Positions 35,012-43,168 of a stretch of DNA of 64,000 nucleotides are shown one piece after another; the first letter of the stretch is position 1, and each line of letters opens with the position of its first letter. Below the pieces are notes generated by a model. The model did not search any database and was not told the DNA's origin. It worked only from the letters and a program-made list of their open reading frames with translations. The position numbers were made by a program, and so were the translations under genes. This DNA comes from Pseudomonadota bacterium (GTDB lineage: Bacteria; Desulfobacterota; Desulfarculia; Desulfarculales; Desulfarculaceae): positions 1 to 64,000 of the forward strand of contig JAHIQI010000070.1 of assembly GCA_018902755.1 (NCBI GenBank). Direction: 5' to 3'.

Positions 35012-35180
35012 CTTTGTCGCAAATTCATCCGGTATTTGTCAACCCCAAAAGGCGGCTTGAGCATTTTTTAGGCGGTTCCACCATGGGACCGGCCCGCGCG
35101 AAAAGCAGCCCGGCCGGCCGGCGGAACGAGGGCTTTTGTGGCGTTGTGCAAAAAACAAGACTTCGTCGTTTAACAAGGAA

Positions 35181-36257
35181 TCAGGCCTTGGCCCGCAGGG
35201 GGGATATATCGTCGTAGCGGCTTCCCCTGGCCTTGAAACCGCAGGTCTCGCGGATGATAAGCTTGGGCTCCAAAACCACCCGCCGAACGCTTTCCACCGT
35301 CTCCATCTTGATCTTGCTGACTAAAATATCCACCACCACCCGGCCCATCACCGTCTTCTTCTGGGAAACGGTGGTAAGGCCCACCCCGGGCAACCCGGCC
35401 ATCTCGATATCGTCGAAGCCAATCACCGCCACGTCCTCCGGCACGCGGCGCCCGGTCTCCTGCAAGGCATCCAACACGCCCAGGGCCATGTGGTCGTTGG
35501 TGGCAAATACAGCAGTGAATTCAGTGCCTTTATCGATAAGGTCCAGGGTGACCTCATAACCGGAGCGGCGCGTGAAGTCACCCTCCACCACCATCATCGG
35601 GTCCAATTCTATGCCGTAATTGTCAAGACAAACCTGCGCGCCTTGCAAACGATCCTGTCCGGTGGAAGTGTTCTTGGGGCCCATCAACAGGGCGATCTTG
35701 CGGTGCCCCATCTTGACCAAGTGCTCCACGGCCAAGTAGGCGCCACGGGGGTTGTCGATGCCCACGAAGTCCGCCGCGGGCGAACCAAGATCCTCGTTGA
35801 CATAACGCAGGGCCAGGGCCACGGGCAAGCCGCCGTCGATCAACTCGAACACGAACTTGTCGTCCAGCAGGGCGGCGCAGATGATCAGGCCGTCCACACC
35901 GTGGGAAATCAATTCCCGCACGTCCACCTGGTGGTTGTCCACGCCGTCTTCAACCGAGCAGGTTATAACCCGGTAGCCGCGCTCCTGGGCCCGGTCGATT
36001 ATGTCCTGGGCCAACTCGGAGTAAAAGGGGTTCAGCAGCGTCTTGATAAGCAGGCCGATGATATTGCTTTGCTTGTTGACCAGGGCGCGCGCGGCCAAAT
36101 TAGGATGATAATTCAAAGCGTTGGCAATGGACAACACTTTCTCGCGGGTGGCGGAGCTTATGCGGTTGGTTTCTTTGTCCCGAAGGGCGAGGGAAACCGT
36201 GGTAACGGAAACTCCCGCCGCCCTAGCGATGTCCTTTACCGTGGCCTGCTTTTTCAT
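35181..36257 (-). CDS. LacI-family transcriptional repressor
   Basis: This 358-residue protein has a LacI-type N-terminal helix-turn-helix (VKDIARAAGVSVTTVSLAL) and hinge (NYHPNLAARALVNKQS), followed by a periplasmic-binding-protein-like sensor domain (LLIKTLLNPFYSEL to the C-terminus). Its likely targets are itself and the alcohol-oxidation operon starting at 34871, because three similar 14-bp sites lie before the two genes. The inducer is probably the imported substrate or its product. Confidence 0.93.
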   Translation of the reverse strand: MKKQATVKDIARAAGVSVTTVSLALRDKETNRISSATREKVLSIANALNYHPNLAARALVNKQSNIIGLLIKTLLNPFYSELAQDIIDRAQERGYRVITCSVEDGVDNHQVDVRELISHGVDGLIICAALLDDKFVFELIDGGLPVALALRYVNEDLGSPAADFVGIDNPRGAYLAVEHLVKMGHRKIALLMGPKNTSTGQDRLQGAQVCLDNYGIELDPMMVVEGDFTRRSGYEVTLDLIDKGTEFTAVFATNDHMALGVLDALQETGRRVPEDVAVIGFDDIEMAGLPGVGLTTVSQKKTVMGRVVVDILVSKIKMETVESVRRVVLEPKLIIRETCGFKARGSRYDDISPLRAKA

Positions 36258-36274
36258 TAATACTTTATGCAGTC

Positions 36275-36297
36275 ATTATGACAGGTTAGCATTAAAC
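36275..36297 (-). promoter_or_regulatory. Promoter of the LacI gene with overlapping operator-like site
   Basis: On the minus strand CATAAT (36280-36275) is a five-of-six -10 box. Just upstream of it, within the spacer region, lies GGTTAGCATTAAAC (36284-36297), similar to the other two operator-like sites. Binding there would block RNA polymerase, which suggests autorepression. No good -35 box is visible. Confidence 0.45.
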
Positions 36298-36349
36298 ACC
36301 CCCCTGGGCGTCTGTTCGCTTCATGCTTATATGCCTTCCCACTGCTTTA

Positions 36350-36363
36350 GTTTAGCGTTAAAT
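36350..36363. promoter_or_regulatory. Second LacI-type operator-like site
   Basis: GTTTAGCGTTAAAT is centred on CG. It is similar to GTTTAACGTTTTAC (34998-35011) and GGTTAGCATTAAAC (36284-36297). The two sites before the regulator gene have centres 66 bp apart, about six helical turns, which would suit looping between them. Confidence 0.45.
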
Positions 36364-36454
36364 CGATACTAAATGGGAAAGAATTAAGAGTCAAGCTTGT
36401 CGTTCGCCCCCCAGTCGCCCTTGAGTGGGTCATGCCGGGCAAGCGGCAGCATTT

Positions 36455-36468
36455 ACAATATTTATTGT
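36455..36468. promoter_or_regulatory. Unassigned perfect palindrome
   Basis: ACAATATTTATTGT is a perfect inverted repeat (ACAATA, TT, TATTGT) in an AT-rich patch between the LacI gene and the terminator of the Kor operon. It could be an operator for an unknown regulator; no motif I recognise fits. Confidence 0.3.
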
Positions 36469-36574
36469 GATTCATTAAAAAAACGATGGCGTCGACAAGC
36501 CCCCACCCTTCCCTAATACTGCCTCGGGCAATGCCCGTCCACGGCCAGCCGTCAGAGAGGGCCGAACCCCTCAC

Positions 36575-36605
36575 AAAAAGACGGGAGCCCCGTAGGGCTC
36601 CCGTC
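36575..36605 (-). terminator. Rho-independent terminator of the Kor operon
   Basis: A perfect 11-bp stem (GACGGGAGCCC with GGGCTCCCGTC, loop CGTA) is followed on the minus strand by TTTTT. It lies 45 bases after the last gene of the operon. Confidence 0.85.
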
Positions 36606-36649
36606 GCGCGTGATTATCCACGTGTTGTGAAGTCCACGCCCGCAGAGGG

Positions 36650-37291
36650 CTAGACGTCTTCTGAGGTGGGCTCCTGTCCGGCCAGTTGGCCGCTGGCCGC
36701 GTGGTCCTTGGCCATTTTGGTCCCCGCGGCCAAGGCCTTCTTGTTCAGGGCCTCGGTTCCCTTGGGCACCCGGGCCAAGAGCGCCTTTTCCAGGGCCTTG
36801 CGCCTCACCACCCCGGTCAGCTCGGTGATGGCGCCCAAGGCCACCACATTGGCGACCATGGGTTTGCCCAGCTTGTCGCGGGCCGTGGCCGTGAACGGCA
36901 GGGCCACCGCTCGGCTGGATGGGGGATGGCTCACCAGGTCGGAATCCACCACGATCCACCCGCCGGGTTTCAGGTCCCAGGAGTAGGTGTCAGCCGCTTC
37001 CTGGGTCAGGGCCAAAAACAGGTCCACCCTGGTGGCCAGGGGGTAGTCGATATCCTGGTCGGCGATGATCACCTCGGCCTTGGAGGCTCCGCCCCTGGCC
37101 TCGGGGCCATAGCTCTGGCCCATGGCCACGGCGCGGCCGTCGTGCAGGCCCGCCGCCTCGGCCAAGACCAGCCCGGCCAAAATCAGGCCCTGGCCGCCGC
37201 TGCCCGCCAGGCGCACTTCCATGCGCTCCATCTCCGGGGCCTTGGCCTTGGCTTTGGCCTTGGGGGTTTCCTTTTTCTTGCTGCTCGCCAT
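36650..37291 (-). CDS. korC: 2-oxoacid:ferredoxin oxidoreductase gamma subunit
   Basis: The 213-residue protein has a Lys/Ala-rich N-terminal extension (residues 1-20) and then the gamma-domain core RLAGSGGQGLILAGLVLAEA, with YGPEARGGASKAEVI. The gamma subunit completes the active site and CoA-related movements of the enzyme. It is the last of four genes in order delta (ferredoxin), alpha, beta, gamma, spaced by two, minus one and two bases. The gene order and sequence fit 2-oxoglutarate:ferredoxin oxidoreductase best, but related 2-oxoacid enzymes are possible. Confidence 0.9.
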   Translation of the reverse strand: MASSKKKETPKAKAKAKAPEMERMEVRLAGSGGQGLILAGLVLAEAAGLHDGRAVAMGQSYGPEARGGASKAEVIIADQDIDYPLATRVDLFLALTQEAADTYSWDLKPGGWIVVDSDLVSHPPSSRAVALPFTATARDKLGKPMVANVVALGAITELTGVVRRKALEKALLARVPKGTEALNKKALAAGTKMAKDHAASGQLAGQEPTSEDV

Positions 37292-37293
37292 GA

Positions 37294-38136
37294 TTAGCCC
37301 TCCTTCCGGATGGCCTGGGCTCGGTCCACCGCGCCCTGATACGTCTCCAAGAAGGTGGGGCGCTCGTGGTCGGCCAAAACGCCGATGGCAAAACGGCCCT
37401 CGCGATCGGCCGGGCTCATCTTTTCCCAGCGGTCCATGCGCACCGCCTGCTTCTTGAAGCCTTTCATCATCTCCACCTGGCTGCCCAGGCGGTTCTGCCG
37501 GCCATAGTTGGTGTGGCAGGGGCTAAGCACCTCCACCACCCCGAAGCCCTTCTTGGCGATGGCCTGGCCCAGCATTTGATCAAGCTGGGTCACGTGGTAC
37601 ACCGTGGAGCGGGCCACGAAGGAGGCGCCGGCGGTCACGGTTAGGGCGCTGATGTCGAAGCTGGGTTCGGAGTGGCCGTAGGGAGCCGTGGTGGCCTTGG
37701 CGCCCAGCGGCGTGGTGGGGCTGTACTGGCCGCCGGTCATGCCATAGGTCAGGTTGTTGACTATGATGGCCGTAAGGTCAAGGTTGCGCCGGGCGGCGTG
37801 AATAAGGTGGTTGCCGCCGATGGCCGTGGCGTCGCCGTCGCCCATGACCACGATCACCTTGAGATCCGGCTTGGCCAGCTTTACACCCGTGGCGAAGGTG
37901 AGCGCCCGGCCGTGGGTGGTGTGCACGCTGCCCACGTCCACGTAGACCGGCAGGCGGCCAGAGCAGCCGATGCCGCTGACCAGCACCACCTGGTTTTTAT
38001 CGTAGCCGCCCTGAGCCAGGGAGCGCACCAGCGAACCCAGCAGAATGCCCAACCCGCAGCCGGGGCACCAGACGTGGGGGAACTTCTTGTCGTGGCGCAG
38101 CCAATCGTAGACCACGCTTCTGTGCACCGCCGTCAT
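37294..38136 (-). CDS. korB: 2-oxoacid:ferredoxin oxidoreductase beta (TPP-binding) subunit
   Basis: This 280-residue subunit binds thiamine diphosphate and a [4Fe-4S] cluster. Visible are HVWCPGCGLG (cluster cysteines CxxC), the TPP motif GDGDATAIGGNH to NN (VIVNNLTYGMTGGQYS), and a later Cys in SPCHTNYG. The stop of alpha overlaps its start by one base. It runs oxidative decarboxylation of a 2-oxoacid to acyl-CoA with electrons to ferredoxin, or the reverse in reductive carbon fixation. Confidence 0.93.
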   Translation of the reverse strand: MTAVHRSVVYDWLRHDKKFPHVWCPGCGLGILLGSLVRSLAQGGYDKNQVVLVSGIGCSGRLPVYVDVGSVHTTHGRALTFATGVKLAKPDLKVIVVMGDGDATAIGGNHLIHAARRNLDLTAIIVNNLTYGMTGGQYSPTTPLGAKATTAPYGHSEPSFDISALTVTAGASFVARSTVYHVTQLDQMLGQAIAKKGFGVVEVLSPCHTNYGRQNRLGSQVEMMKGFKKQAVRMDRWEKMSPADREGRFAIGVLADHERPTFLETYQGAVDRAQAIRKEG

Positions 38137-39317
38137 CAGGCCACCTCCCGCATACGGCCCAGGATCTCCTCGGGAGTGATCATGGTGCCGTCCATCTTGC
38201 TGTGACGAATCACCTGGGTCCGTCCGTCATTGACCCTTTTGACCTCGCGGCTCATCTGGCCCATGTTCAGCTCGGGCACCAGGGCCGCCTTGCGCCCCGT
38301 AAGAGCCGCCTCCACCGCCCGGCGGGGGAAGGGCCACAGGGTCAACAGCTGCAACAGGCCCAGCTTGATGCCCCGCTCCCGGCCCATGCGCACCGCCGCC
38401 CGGCAGGAGCGGGCGGTGCAGCCGTAGGAGATCAGCACGATCTCCGCGTCGTCCAAGGAGTACTCCTTGGTGAGCATCAGGTCGTCAAAGTGGCGGCTGA
38501 TCTTACCGAAGAGCCTGGTGTAGAAAGGCTCCACCTCGTCGGCCCGGCGGGTGGGGAAGCCGCGCTCGTCATGCACCAAGCCGGTGACGTGGTAGCGGTA
38601 GCCCTCGCCCAGGTCCGCCAGGCGCGGTATCAGGCTGCCATCGGTCTTGTAGGGCACGTACCAGTCCGGGGGCACGGTGGGCCTGCGGCGGTCGATGACC
38701 TCCAGGTCGCCCTCGGCGGGCAGGATCACCTTTTCGCGCAAGTGGGCCACCGTCTCGTCGGCCAGGAAGATCACCGGGGTGCGAAAACGCTCGGCGGTGT
38801 TGAAGGACCGAACCATCAGCTCGAAGCACTCGCTGACCGAGCTGGGACAGAACACGATGGCCGGGTGGTCGCCGTGGGTTCCCCAGCGGGCCTGCTGCAC
38901 GTCGCCCTGGGCCACATTGGTGGGCAGCCCGGTGCTGGGTCCGCCGCGCATCACGTTGACCACCACCAAAGGAGTCTCGGCGATCATGGCGTAGCCCAGG
39001 TTTTCCTGCATCAGGGAGAAGCCGGGGCCGCTGGTGGCGGTCATGGCCTTGCGCCCGGCCAGGGAGGCCCCCACGCAGGCCCCGATGGAGGCGATCTCGT
39101 CCTCCATCTGAATGAAGGGGTTGCCCCTGACCGGCATCTCCCGGCTCATGTACTCGGTGATCTCGCTGGCCGGGGTGATTGGGTAACCGGCGAAGAAATT
39201 GCAACCGGCGGCCAAGGCCCCCAGGGAGGCGGCCTCGTTGCCTTGCAGCAGCCGCGCCTGGCCCTTGCGGTTCGCCTTGGCGGCTCTGCCAACCGGCTTG
39301 CTGGTTCCTGCGGCCAT
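38136..39317 (-). CDS. korA: 2-oxoacid:ferredoxin oxidoreductase alpha subunit
   Basis: The 393-residue alpha subunit has the pyrimidine-binding domain start GNEAASLGALAAGCNFFAGY, followed by PITPASEITEYM, and TSGPGFSLMQE. The C-terminal domain has ISYGCTARSCRAAV. It pairs with the beta subunit to form the TPP active site. GGAGAAATAATT precedes the ATG. The N-terminal 20 basic residues are an extension beyond the usual start. Confidence 0.93.
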   Translation of the reverse strand: MAAGTSKPVGRAAKANRKGQARLLQGNEAASLGALAAGCNFFAGYPITPASEITEYMSREMPVRGNPFIQMEDEIASIGACVGASLAGRKAMTATSGPGFSLMQENLGYAMIAETPLVVVNVMRGGPSTGLPTNVAQGDVQQARWGTHGDHPAIVFCPSSVSECFELMVRSFNTAERFRTPVIFLADETVAHLREKVILPAEGDLEVIDRRRPTVPPDWYVPYKTDGSLIPRLADLGEGYRYHVTGLVHDERGFPTRRADEVEPFYTRLFGKISRHFDDLMLTKEYSLDDAEIVLISYGCTARSCRAAVRMGRERGIKLGLLQLLTLWPFPRRAVEAALTGRKAALVPELNMGQMSREVKRVNDGRTQVIRHSKMDGTMITPEEILGRMREVA

Positions 39318-39319
39318 AA

Positions 39320-39685
39320 TTATTTCTCCTCCCGCGGCACCGGGGCCAAACGCTCCGGGCTTATGTTGCTGGCGGCCTTGGCTGCGTCGGATTTTTCCTG
39401 GATTACTTCCGGAGAGTCCAGGGCGGAAGCCGGATGGGCCAGGTCCACCGCCCCGGGCTTTTCATAGCCCACGGTGATGGCGAAGTCGGGACAGAGCATC
39501 TCGCAGAGGCCGCATCCCGTGCAACGATCCTTGTCCACCTGCCGGGGATAACCCCACTCGTCGGCGACCAGTATGCCCACGGGGCAAAAGGCCACGCAGT
39601 TGCCGCAGCGCTTGCACCAGGCGGGATAAAAACTGTGCTTGGTCTGAGGCTTGCCTCGTTTTGTGGTCGCCTCGTTGGCGATCAT
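39320..39685 (-). CDS. korD: Ferredoxin-type delta subunit of the 2-oxoacid oxidoreductase
   Basis: The 121-residue protein carries two [4Fe-4S] binding motifs: WCKRCGNCVAFCPVG and CTGCGLCEMLCPD. It passes electrons from the enzyme to free ferredoxin. ATG 39685 is chosen because GGAG lies eight bases upstream. A C-terminal tail of about 40 residues rich in Ala and Ser has no motif. It is the first gene of the operon. Confidence 0.88.
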   Translation of the reverse strand: MIANEATTKRGKPQTKHSFYPAWCKRCGNCVAFCPVGILVADEWGYPRQVDKDRCTGCGLCEMLCPDFAITVGYEKPGAVDLAHPASALDSPEVIQEKSDAAKAASNISPERLAPVPREEK

Positions 39686-40108
39686 GTCACTACTCCAAAG
39701 ACTAGATCCAGTAACCAAATTTCAGCGACGCCTTATGCGCCGGCCCTTTGCCGTTTCATATCCTCGATCAGCCTGGGAACGATTTCCTGCGCATGACCAA
39801 ACTATACCCAGATCAACCTTTTCAAAGATAGGGTCCTCGGGGTGCTTGTCGATGGCGCAGGCCTGGGAAGTCATTTGGGATTGGTCGCTGAGATGGCGCG
39901 CCCACCGCTCTCTGACGTCCTCCCGGCCCCGCACCAGACGCACCGGTTCATACTGCGCCTGGTTAAGCGGCTGGGAGGATGTCTGGTGCATTGGGTGCCT
40001 TCACTTTTTCTTGCTCGCCGGCGGTCAGTCACCCGGTTGCCTGACAGGTTGCCACCAAAAGGGCCGCCACCGCGCCGGCCCCGGCGCGGCGCTCCGCTCG
40101 TTGAGCCC
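39686..40108. other. Intergenic region, 423 bp, with a possible gene remnant
   Basis: A minus-strand open frame (39722-39991) begins HQTSSQPLNQAQYEPVRLV and looks protein-like in its first two thirds. Its last part looks more protein-like in another frame (AQEIVPRLIEDMKRQRAGA then stop), which suggests a frameshifted remnant. I do not recognise the family. A hairpin lies at 40070-40089. Confidence 0.3.
40070..40089 (-). terminator. Hairpin downstream of the GntR gene
   Basis: CCGCGCCGG (40070-40078) pairs perfectly with CCGGCGCGG (40081-40089). CTTTT follows on the minus strand about ten bases later, so termination is possible but not typical. Confidence 0.4.
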
Positions 40109-40828
40109 TCAGATTTCCAACCCCAGACGCCGGGCGGCCATCCGCAGATGGTCCAGGGTTTCTTTTCTGGCTTTTTGGGGGTTGCGGGCCTCTATGGCCC
40201 TATAGATGTCCTCGTGCTCTTTTTGGACCTGCCGGGGCACGCCGGGATTTTGGCGTGAATGCTCCCGTGCCTCCTGGATGAGCACCAAGAGCTTGTCGTT
40301 GAGAAACTGCATGAGTTCGCACAAGTGCGGGTTGCCGCTGGCCTCGGCGATGCCGCGATGAAAATCAAGATCAGGCACCGCGCCGATGGTGTCGTCCTCC
40401 ACCGCCCGGGCCATGGCCACCACGCATTCGCCCAGTTTGGCCACGTCGCGGGTGCTGCCCCTGGCGGCGGCCATGGCCGCGGCCTCGCTTTCCAGGATGG
40501 CCCTGAGCTCGTAGAGGTGGGTCAAGGATTGGGGGTTGATTTTTTCCGGGTCTTCCAGCCGGAAGAAGCGCCGTCCCGTCCGGCCCACCACCATGACCCC
40601 CCGGCCCTGCTGAGACTCCAGGAGCCCTTCGGCCTTGAGTTGGGATAGCGCCTCGCGGATCACCGCCCGGCTCACCCCGAACTTGGTGGCCAACTCCATC
40701 TCGGGAGGCAGCATCTCGCCCGGCTTGAGCGTGCCGCTCTCCAACTCCTCCATGAGGATAGCGGCCACCTGGTCCGGCAGGCGCAGGGGCTGCTTCAACT
40801 CATATTTGTCTGACAACATGCTTTCCAT
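40109..40828 (-). CDS. GntR/FadR-family transcriptional regulator
   Basis: The 239-residue protein has a GntR winged helix (DQVAAILMEELESGTLKPGE, then EMELATKFGVSRAVIREALS, GRGVMV) and a helical FCD effector domain (MAAARGSTRDVAKLGE and following), as in FadR, LldR and PdhR types. The effector is usually an organic acid. It lies just upstream of the Kor operon on the same strand, so control of 2-oxoacid metabolism is plausible. A perfect inverted repeat four bases before its start (40832-40846) could be its own operator. Confidence 0.9.
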   Translation of the reverse strand: MESMLSDKYELKQPLRLPDQVAAILMEELESGTLKPGEMLPPEMELATKFGVSRAVIREALSQLKAEGLLESQQGRGVMVVGRTGRRFFRLEDPEKINPQSLTHLYELRAILESEAAAMAAARGSTRDVAKLGECVVAMARAVEDDTIGAVPDLDFHRGIAEASGNPHLCELMQFLNDKLLVLIQEAREHSRQNPGVPRQVQKEHEDIYRAIEARNPQKARKETLDHLRMAARRLGLEI

Positions 40829-40831
40829 GCA

Positions 40832-40846
40832 GCATGATTAACATGC
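40832..40846. promoter_or_regulatory. Inverted repeat at the GntR start, possible operator
   Basis: GCATGATTAACATGC (GCATG, ATTAA, CATGC) is a perfect inverted repeat directly before the start codon. Position suggests autoregulation. A second short palindrome, TTGTCTGACAA (40806-40816), fits the TnGTnnnACnA pattern of FadR-type operators but lies within the first codons. Confidence 0.4.
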
Positions 40847-40960
40847 CAGGGAGGCGATTTCAAGCGAAATCCTCAATGATTTCAAAAGACACATCATAAG
40901 GCCGAAATGTTTTTATTTTTTTATATTAATAAGTTATGGAAGATGCCCCCGAAAGGCCTG

Positions 40961-40994
40961 AAAAATTACGGGCCACCCCGGAGGGCGGCCCGTA
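40961..40994 (-). terminator. Rho-independent terminator of the GAK gene pair
   Basis: TACGGGCCACCC pairs with GGGCGGCCCGTA (one mismatch), and AATTTTT follows on the minus strand. It lies 22 bases after the stop of the XXXCH gene. Confidence 0.75.
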
Positions 40995-41015
40995 GATACC
41001 CAAGGCGGTGGGGCT

Positions 41016-41633
41016 TTACTTGAACTTTTCGTGGCAGTCGCTCTTGCATTGGCCCACCTCGTCCAGGGCCTCGTCCAGGGCCGAGCCGTTAGCGGTGGCC
41101 AGGGCGTCCTCCACGCGGTTCAGGGCGGCCAAAAAGCGAGGGTAATTTTCGCTGCCGTACTTGGCCTTGTCAAAGGTGCACACCTCCCGCGCCTGGGCCA
41201 GAAAAGCCGAGGCATCGGCCAGGCTGGGCATGCCGCCCTCCTTGCGAATGCTCTTGAGGCCGGGGAGGCTCTTGGCCAAGGCCTTCTTGATCTTCTTGTA
41301 GGAGGTCTTGTCCTCGCTCTCGGCGGGCTCCTCCTCCGGGGCGGTGATCTCCACGAAGCCTTCGCTCTCGCCTTGGGCCTCGCCCTTGGCCGGGGAGATA
41401 TCGGGCGCGGCAACCGGCATGGGCGCCACGATCTTCAGGTTGATCTTTAGGGTGGCCTTGCCGGACTTGGTCTTGAGCGCCTGCTTTACCTTGACCTCAC
41501 CCTCCAGACCCAAGTCCTCGGAGCGTAGGGCGATGTGCCCCTGCTCCAGGGCATCGGCCAGTTGGCGCAAATAATCCGCCGCCTCCGCCGGGGAAAATCG
41601 GTGTTTTACTTTATCCTTCTTGGGAGTATCCAC
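41016..41633 (-). CDS. GAK-system XXXCH-type protein
   Basis: The 205-residue protein has an N-terminal amphipathic domain (FSPAEAADYLRQLADALEQG, then a beta region with VKVKQALKTKSGKATLKINL), an acidic linker, and a C-terminal helical domain ending CKSDCHEKFK. The terminal Cys-x-x-x-Cys-His looks like a c-type heme or metal motif and defines the XXXCH protein of the GAK cassette, recalled from Desulfovibrio genomes. There is no signal peptide, so conventional heme attachment is unlikely. It follows the CofD-like gene by 37 bases. Biochemical function of the GAK system is unknown. Confidence 0.75.
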   Translation of the reverse strand: MDTPKKDKVKHRFSPAEAADYLRQLADALEQGHIALRSEDLGLEGEVKVKQALKTKSGKATLKINLKIVAPMPVAAPDISPAKGEAQGESEGFVEITAPEEEPAESEDKTSYKKIKKALAKSLPGLKSIRKEGGMPSLADASAFLAQAREVCTFDKAKYGSENYPRFLAALNRVEDALATANGSALDEALDEVGQCKSDCHEKFK

Positions 41634-41670
41634 GCGTACCTCCTAAATTGAACAACCCGCCGCCGCGCCC

Positions 41671-42873
41671 TCAGACCAATGAGAGCAGGGCTTCGGCCAA
41701 AAGGCGTCCGTCGGTCAAAGGGGCGCTGTCCGAAGTCATAAGATCGGCCTCGATTGTCCTGAGGCCCATATCTTCAAGGGCCCTGCGGTCCAGGCCGCCG
41801 GGATAATCGTTCCACTTCCGGTCCACCAACACGTAGTCCAGCACCCGCCCCTCGGCGCGTTGGGGGCCGTCAGAGGCTCCCAGGGCGGCCATGAGCTCGG
41901 CGGCGCGCTGGGCCACCCCTCCGGCCAGCACTTCCTTGTCCGGGGCGGTATTGGGCACGAAAACCTTGGGGCAGGGGTTGGCCGCCACGGCCTCCCCTAT
42001 TCCGCCGGGCAGCAGGCAGGCCAAGAGGCTGGTGTAAAAGCTGCCCACCGGATAGCAGATCAGCTCCGCCTGGGCGATGAGACGCCGCACCTTGGGCCGT
42101 ATTTCGGCCGTGGCGGGGCGTTCCCGGTCCAAGCCTTGGTTCAGCCTCAACTCCACGATGGGCGCGCTCAGGGGCGGCTCGCTGCGTCCGGTGATCCGGT
42201 GCTGGCCCAGGATCAGGCTGCCGTCGGCCAGGCGGGCGGCCAGGTGCAGGTTCCGGTTGACCACCGGCCGCACCACCCCGCGCACCTCGGCCAGCTTGGA
42301 GAACAGAAATATCACCGGGTCCAGGTGGCGGCCGTTGTTCAAATAGCCCCCCACCAGCACCAGGTTGCCGATGCTGGCTCCGGCCAGGTCGAAGTCGCCT
42401 GGCATGGCTGCCATGAAATAGCTCAGGTGGTTGCGGATGATCTTGCGCAGGGGGTCGGGGATGGCCGCCACCATGGGGTCTTCTCCGGCGGTCATGGCCT
42501 CCAGGCGCTCCACCATCTCCCCTGCCTCGGCCTCCAGGGGCAGGCGGTAGGCGAACAGCTTGCGCACCTCGGCGTTGCCCCGCACGCTCATGTCGCTGAG
42601 CGCCATCATGCGGTTGCGCAGATCGCCCACCGCGGGCATGTCAAAGGCCCGGCGCAGCACCGCCGAGGAGCCGCCCGAGTCAAAGGGAGTGATGAGGTGG
42701 ATGGAGTTGTGGGTGTAGTTGATCAGCTCCCGGCTCATGGGGCCGGGGCCGCTGCCGCCGCTGAAAAACAGGATGCAGGGGCCCAACTCGGGCGCCCGGG
42801 CATAGCGGGCCAGGCGCACCGGGTCCGGCACGCGCAGGGGTCTGGTTATGGTCAGCCCGCTCTTGTCGCTCAA
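41671..42873 (-). CDS. GAK-system CofD-like protein
   Basis: The 400-residue protein is related to CofD/YvcK, enzymes or regulators that bind nucleotide-like phospho-compounds. The N-terminal ILFFSGGSGPGPMS and ITPFDSGGSSAVLRRAFDMP are the family core. It starts with TTG preceded by GAGGAG. Together with the XXXCH gene it forms the two-gene unit typical of the GAK cassette; the third usual member, an ATP-grasp enzyme, is not in this window. Substrate is not known. Confidence 0.78.
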   Translation of the reverse strand: MSDKSGLTITRPLRVPDPVRLARYARAPELGPCILFFSGGSGPGPMSRELINYTHNSIHLITPFDSGGSSAVLRRAFDMPAVGDLRNRMMALSDMSVRGNAEVRKLFAYRLPLEAEAGEMVERLEAMTAGEDPMVAAIPDPLRKIIRNHLSYFMAAMPGDFDLAGASIGNLVLVGGYLNNGRHLDPVIFLFSKLAEVRGVVRPVVNRNLHLAARLADGSLILGQHRITGRSEPPLSAPIVELRLNQGLDRERPATAEIRPKVRRLIAQAELICYPVGSFYTSLLACLLPGGIGEAVAANPCPKVFVPNTAPDKEVLAGGVAQRAAELMAALGASDGPQRAEGRVLDYVLVDRKWNDYPGGLDRRALEDMGLRTIEADLMTSDSAPLTDGRLLAEALLSLV

Positions 42874-43111
42874 GACTTTTGCAACTCCTCGGCCAGCAAG
42901 TCCGGATGCCGCGGCAACAGCGCATGATCCGGACCGTGAACACCATAGTTTTCATTCTAGCCTAACAAGAACGGGAGTTTCATGGCGCAGCCTTATTGAT
43001 AGGGCCTGACACAATACCGGAGCCGATGAATGGTGCGCGTTAATGCTCACACTGATTATGCCAAGTCCTAGCCGGGCAATGTGTACGTGCGCGACCGCCG
43101 CCGCCCCTCCC

Positions 43112-43142
43112 AATAAAAATGGGGAGCCCCGAGGCTCCCCAT
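43112..43142 (-). terminator. Rho-independent terminator of the TRAP/MFS operon
   Basis: A perfect 10-bp stem (ATGGGGAGCC with GGCTCCCCAT, loop CCGA) is followed on the minus strand by TTTTATT. It lies 26 bases after the MFS stop and ends the operon that starts with the IclR gene. Confidence 0.85.
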
Positions 43143-43168
43143 GGTGACTGCGATAACGGCCTTGGCGG

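Noticed and set aside
39651..40205. Plus-strand frame of 184 codons between the Kor operon and GntR
   Set aside because: Overlaps the start of the ferredoxin gene and the end of the GntR gene, with no family resemblance.
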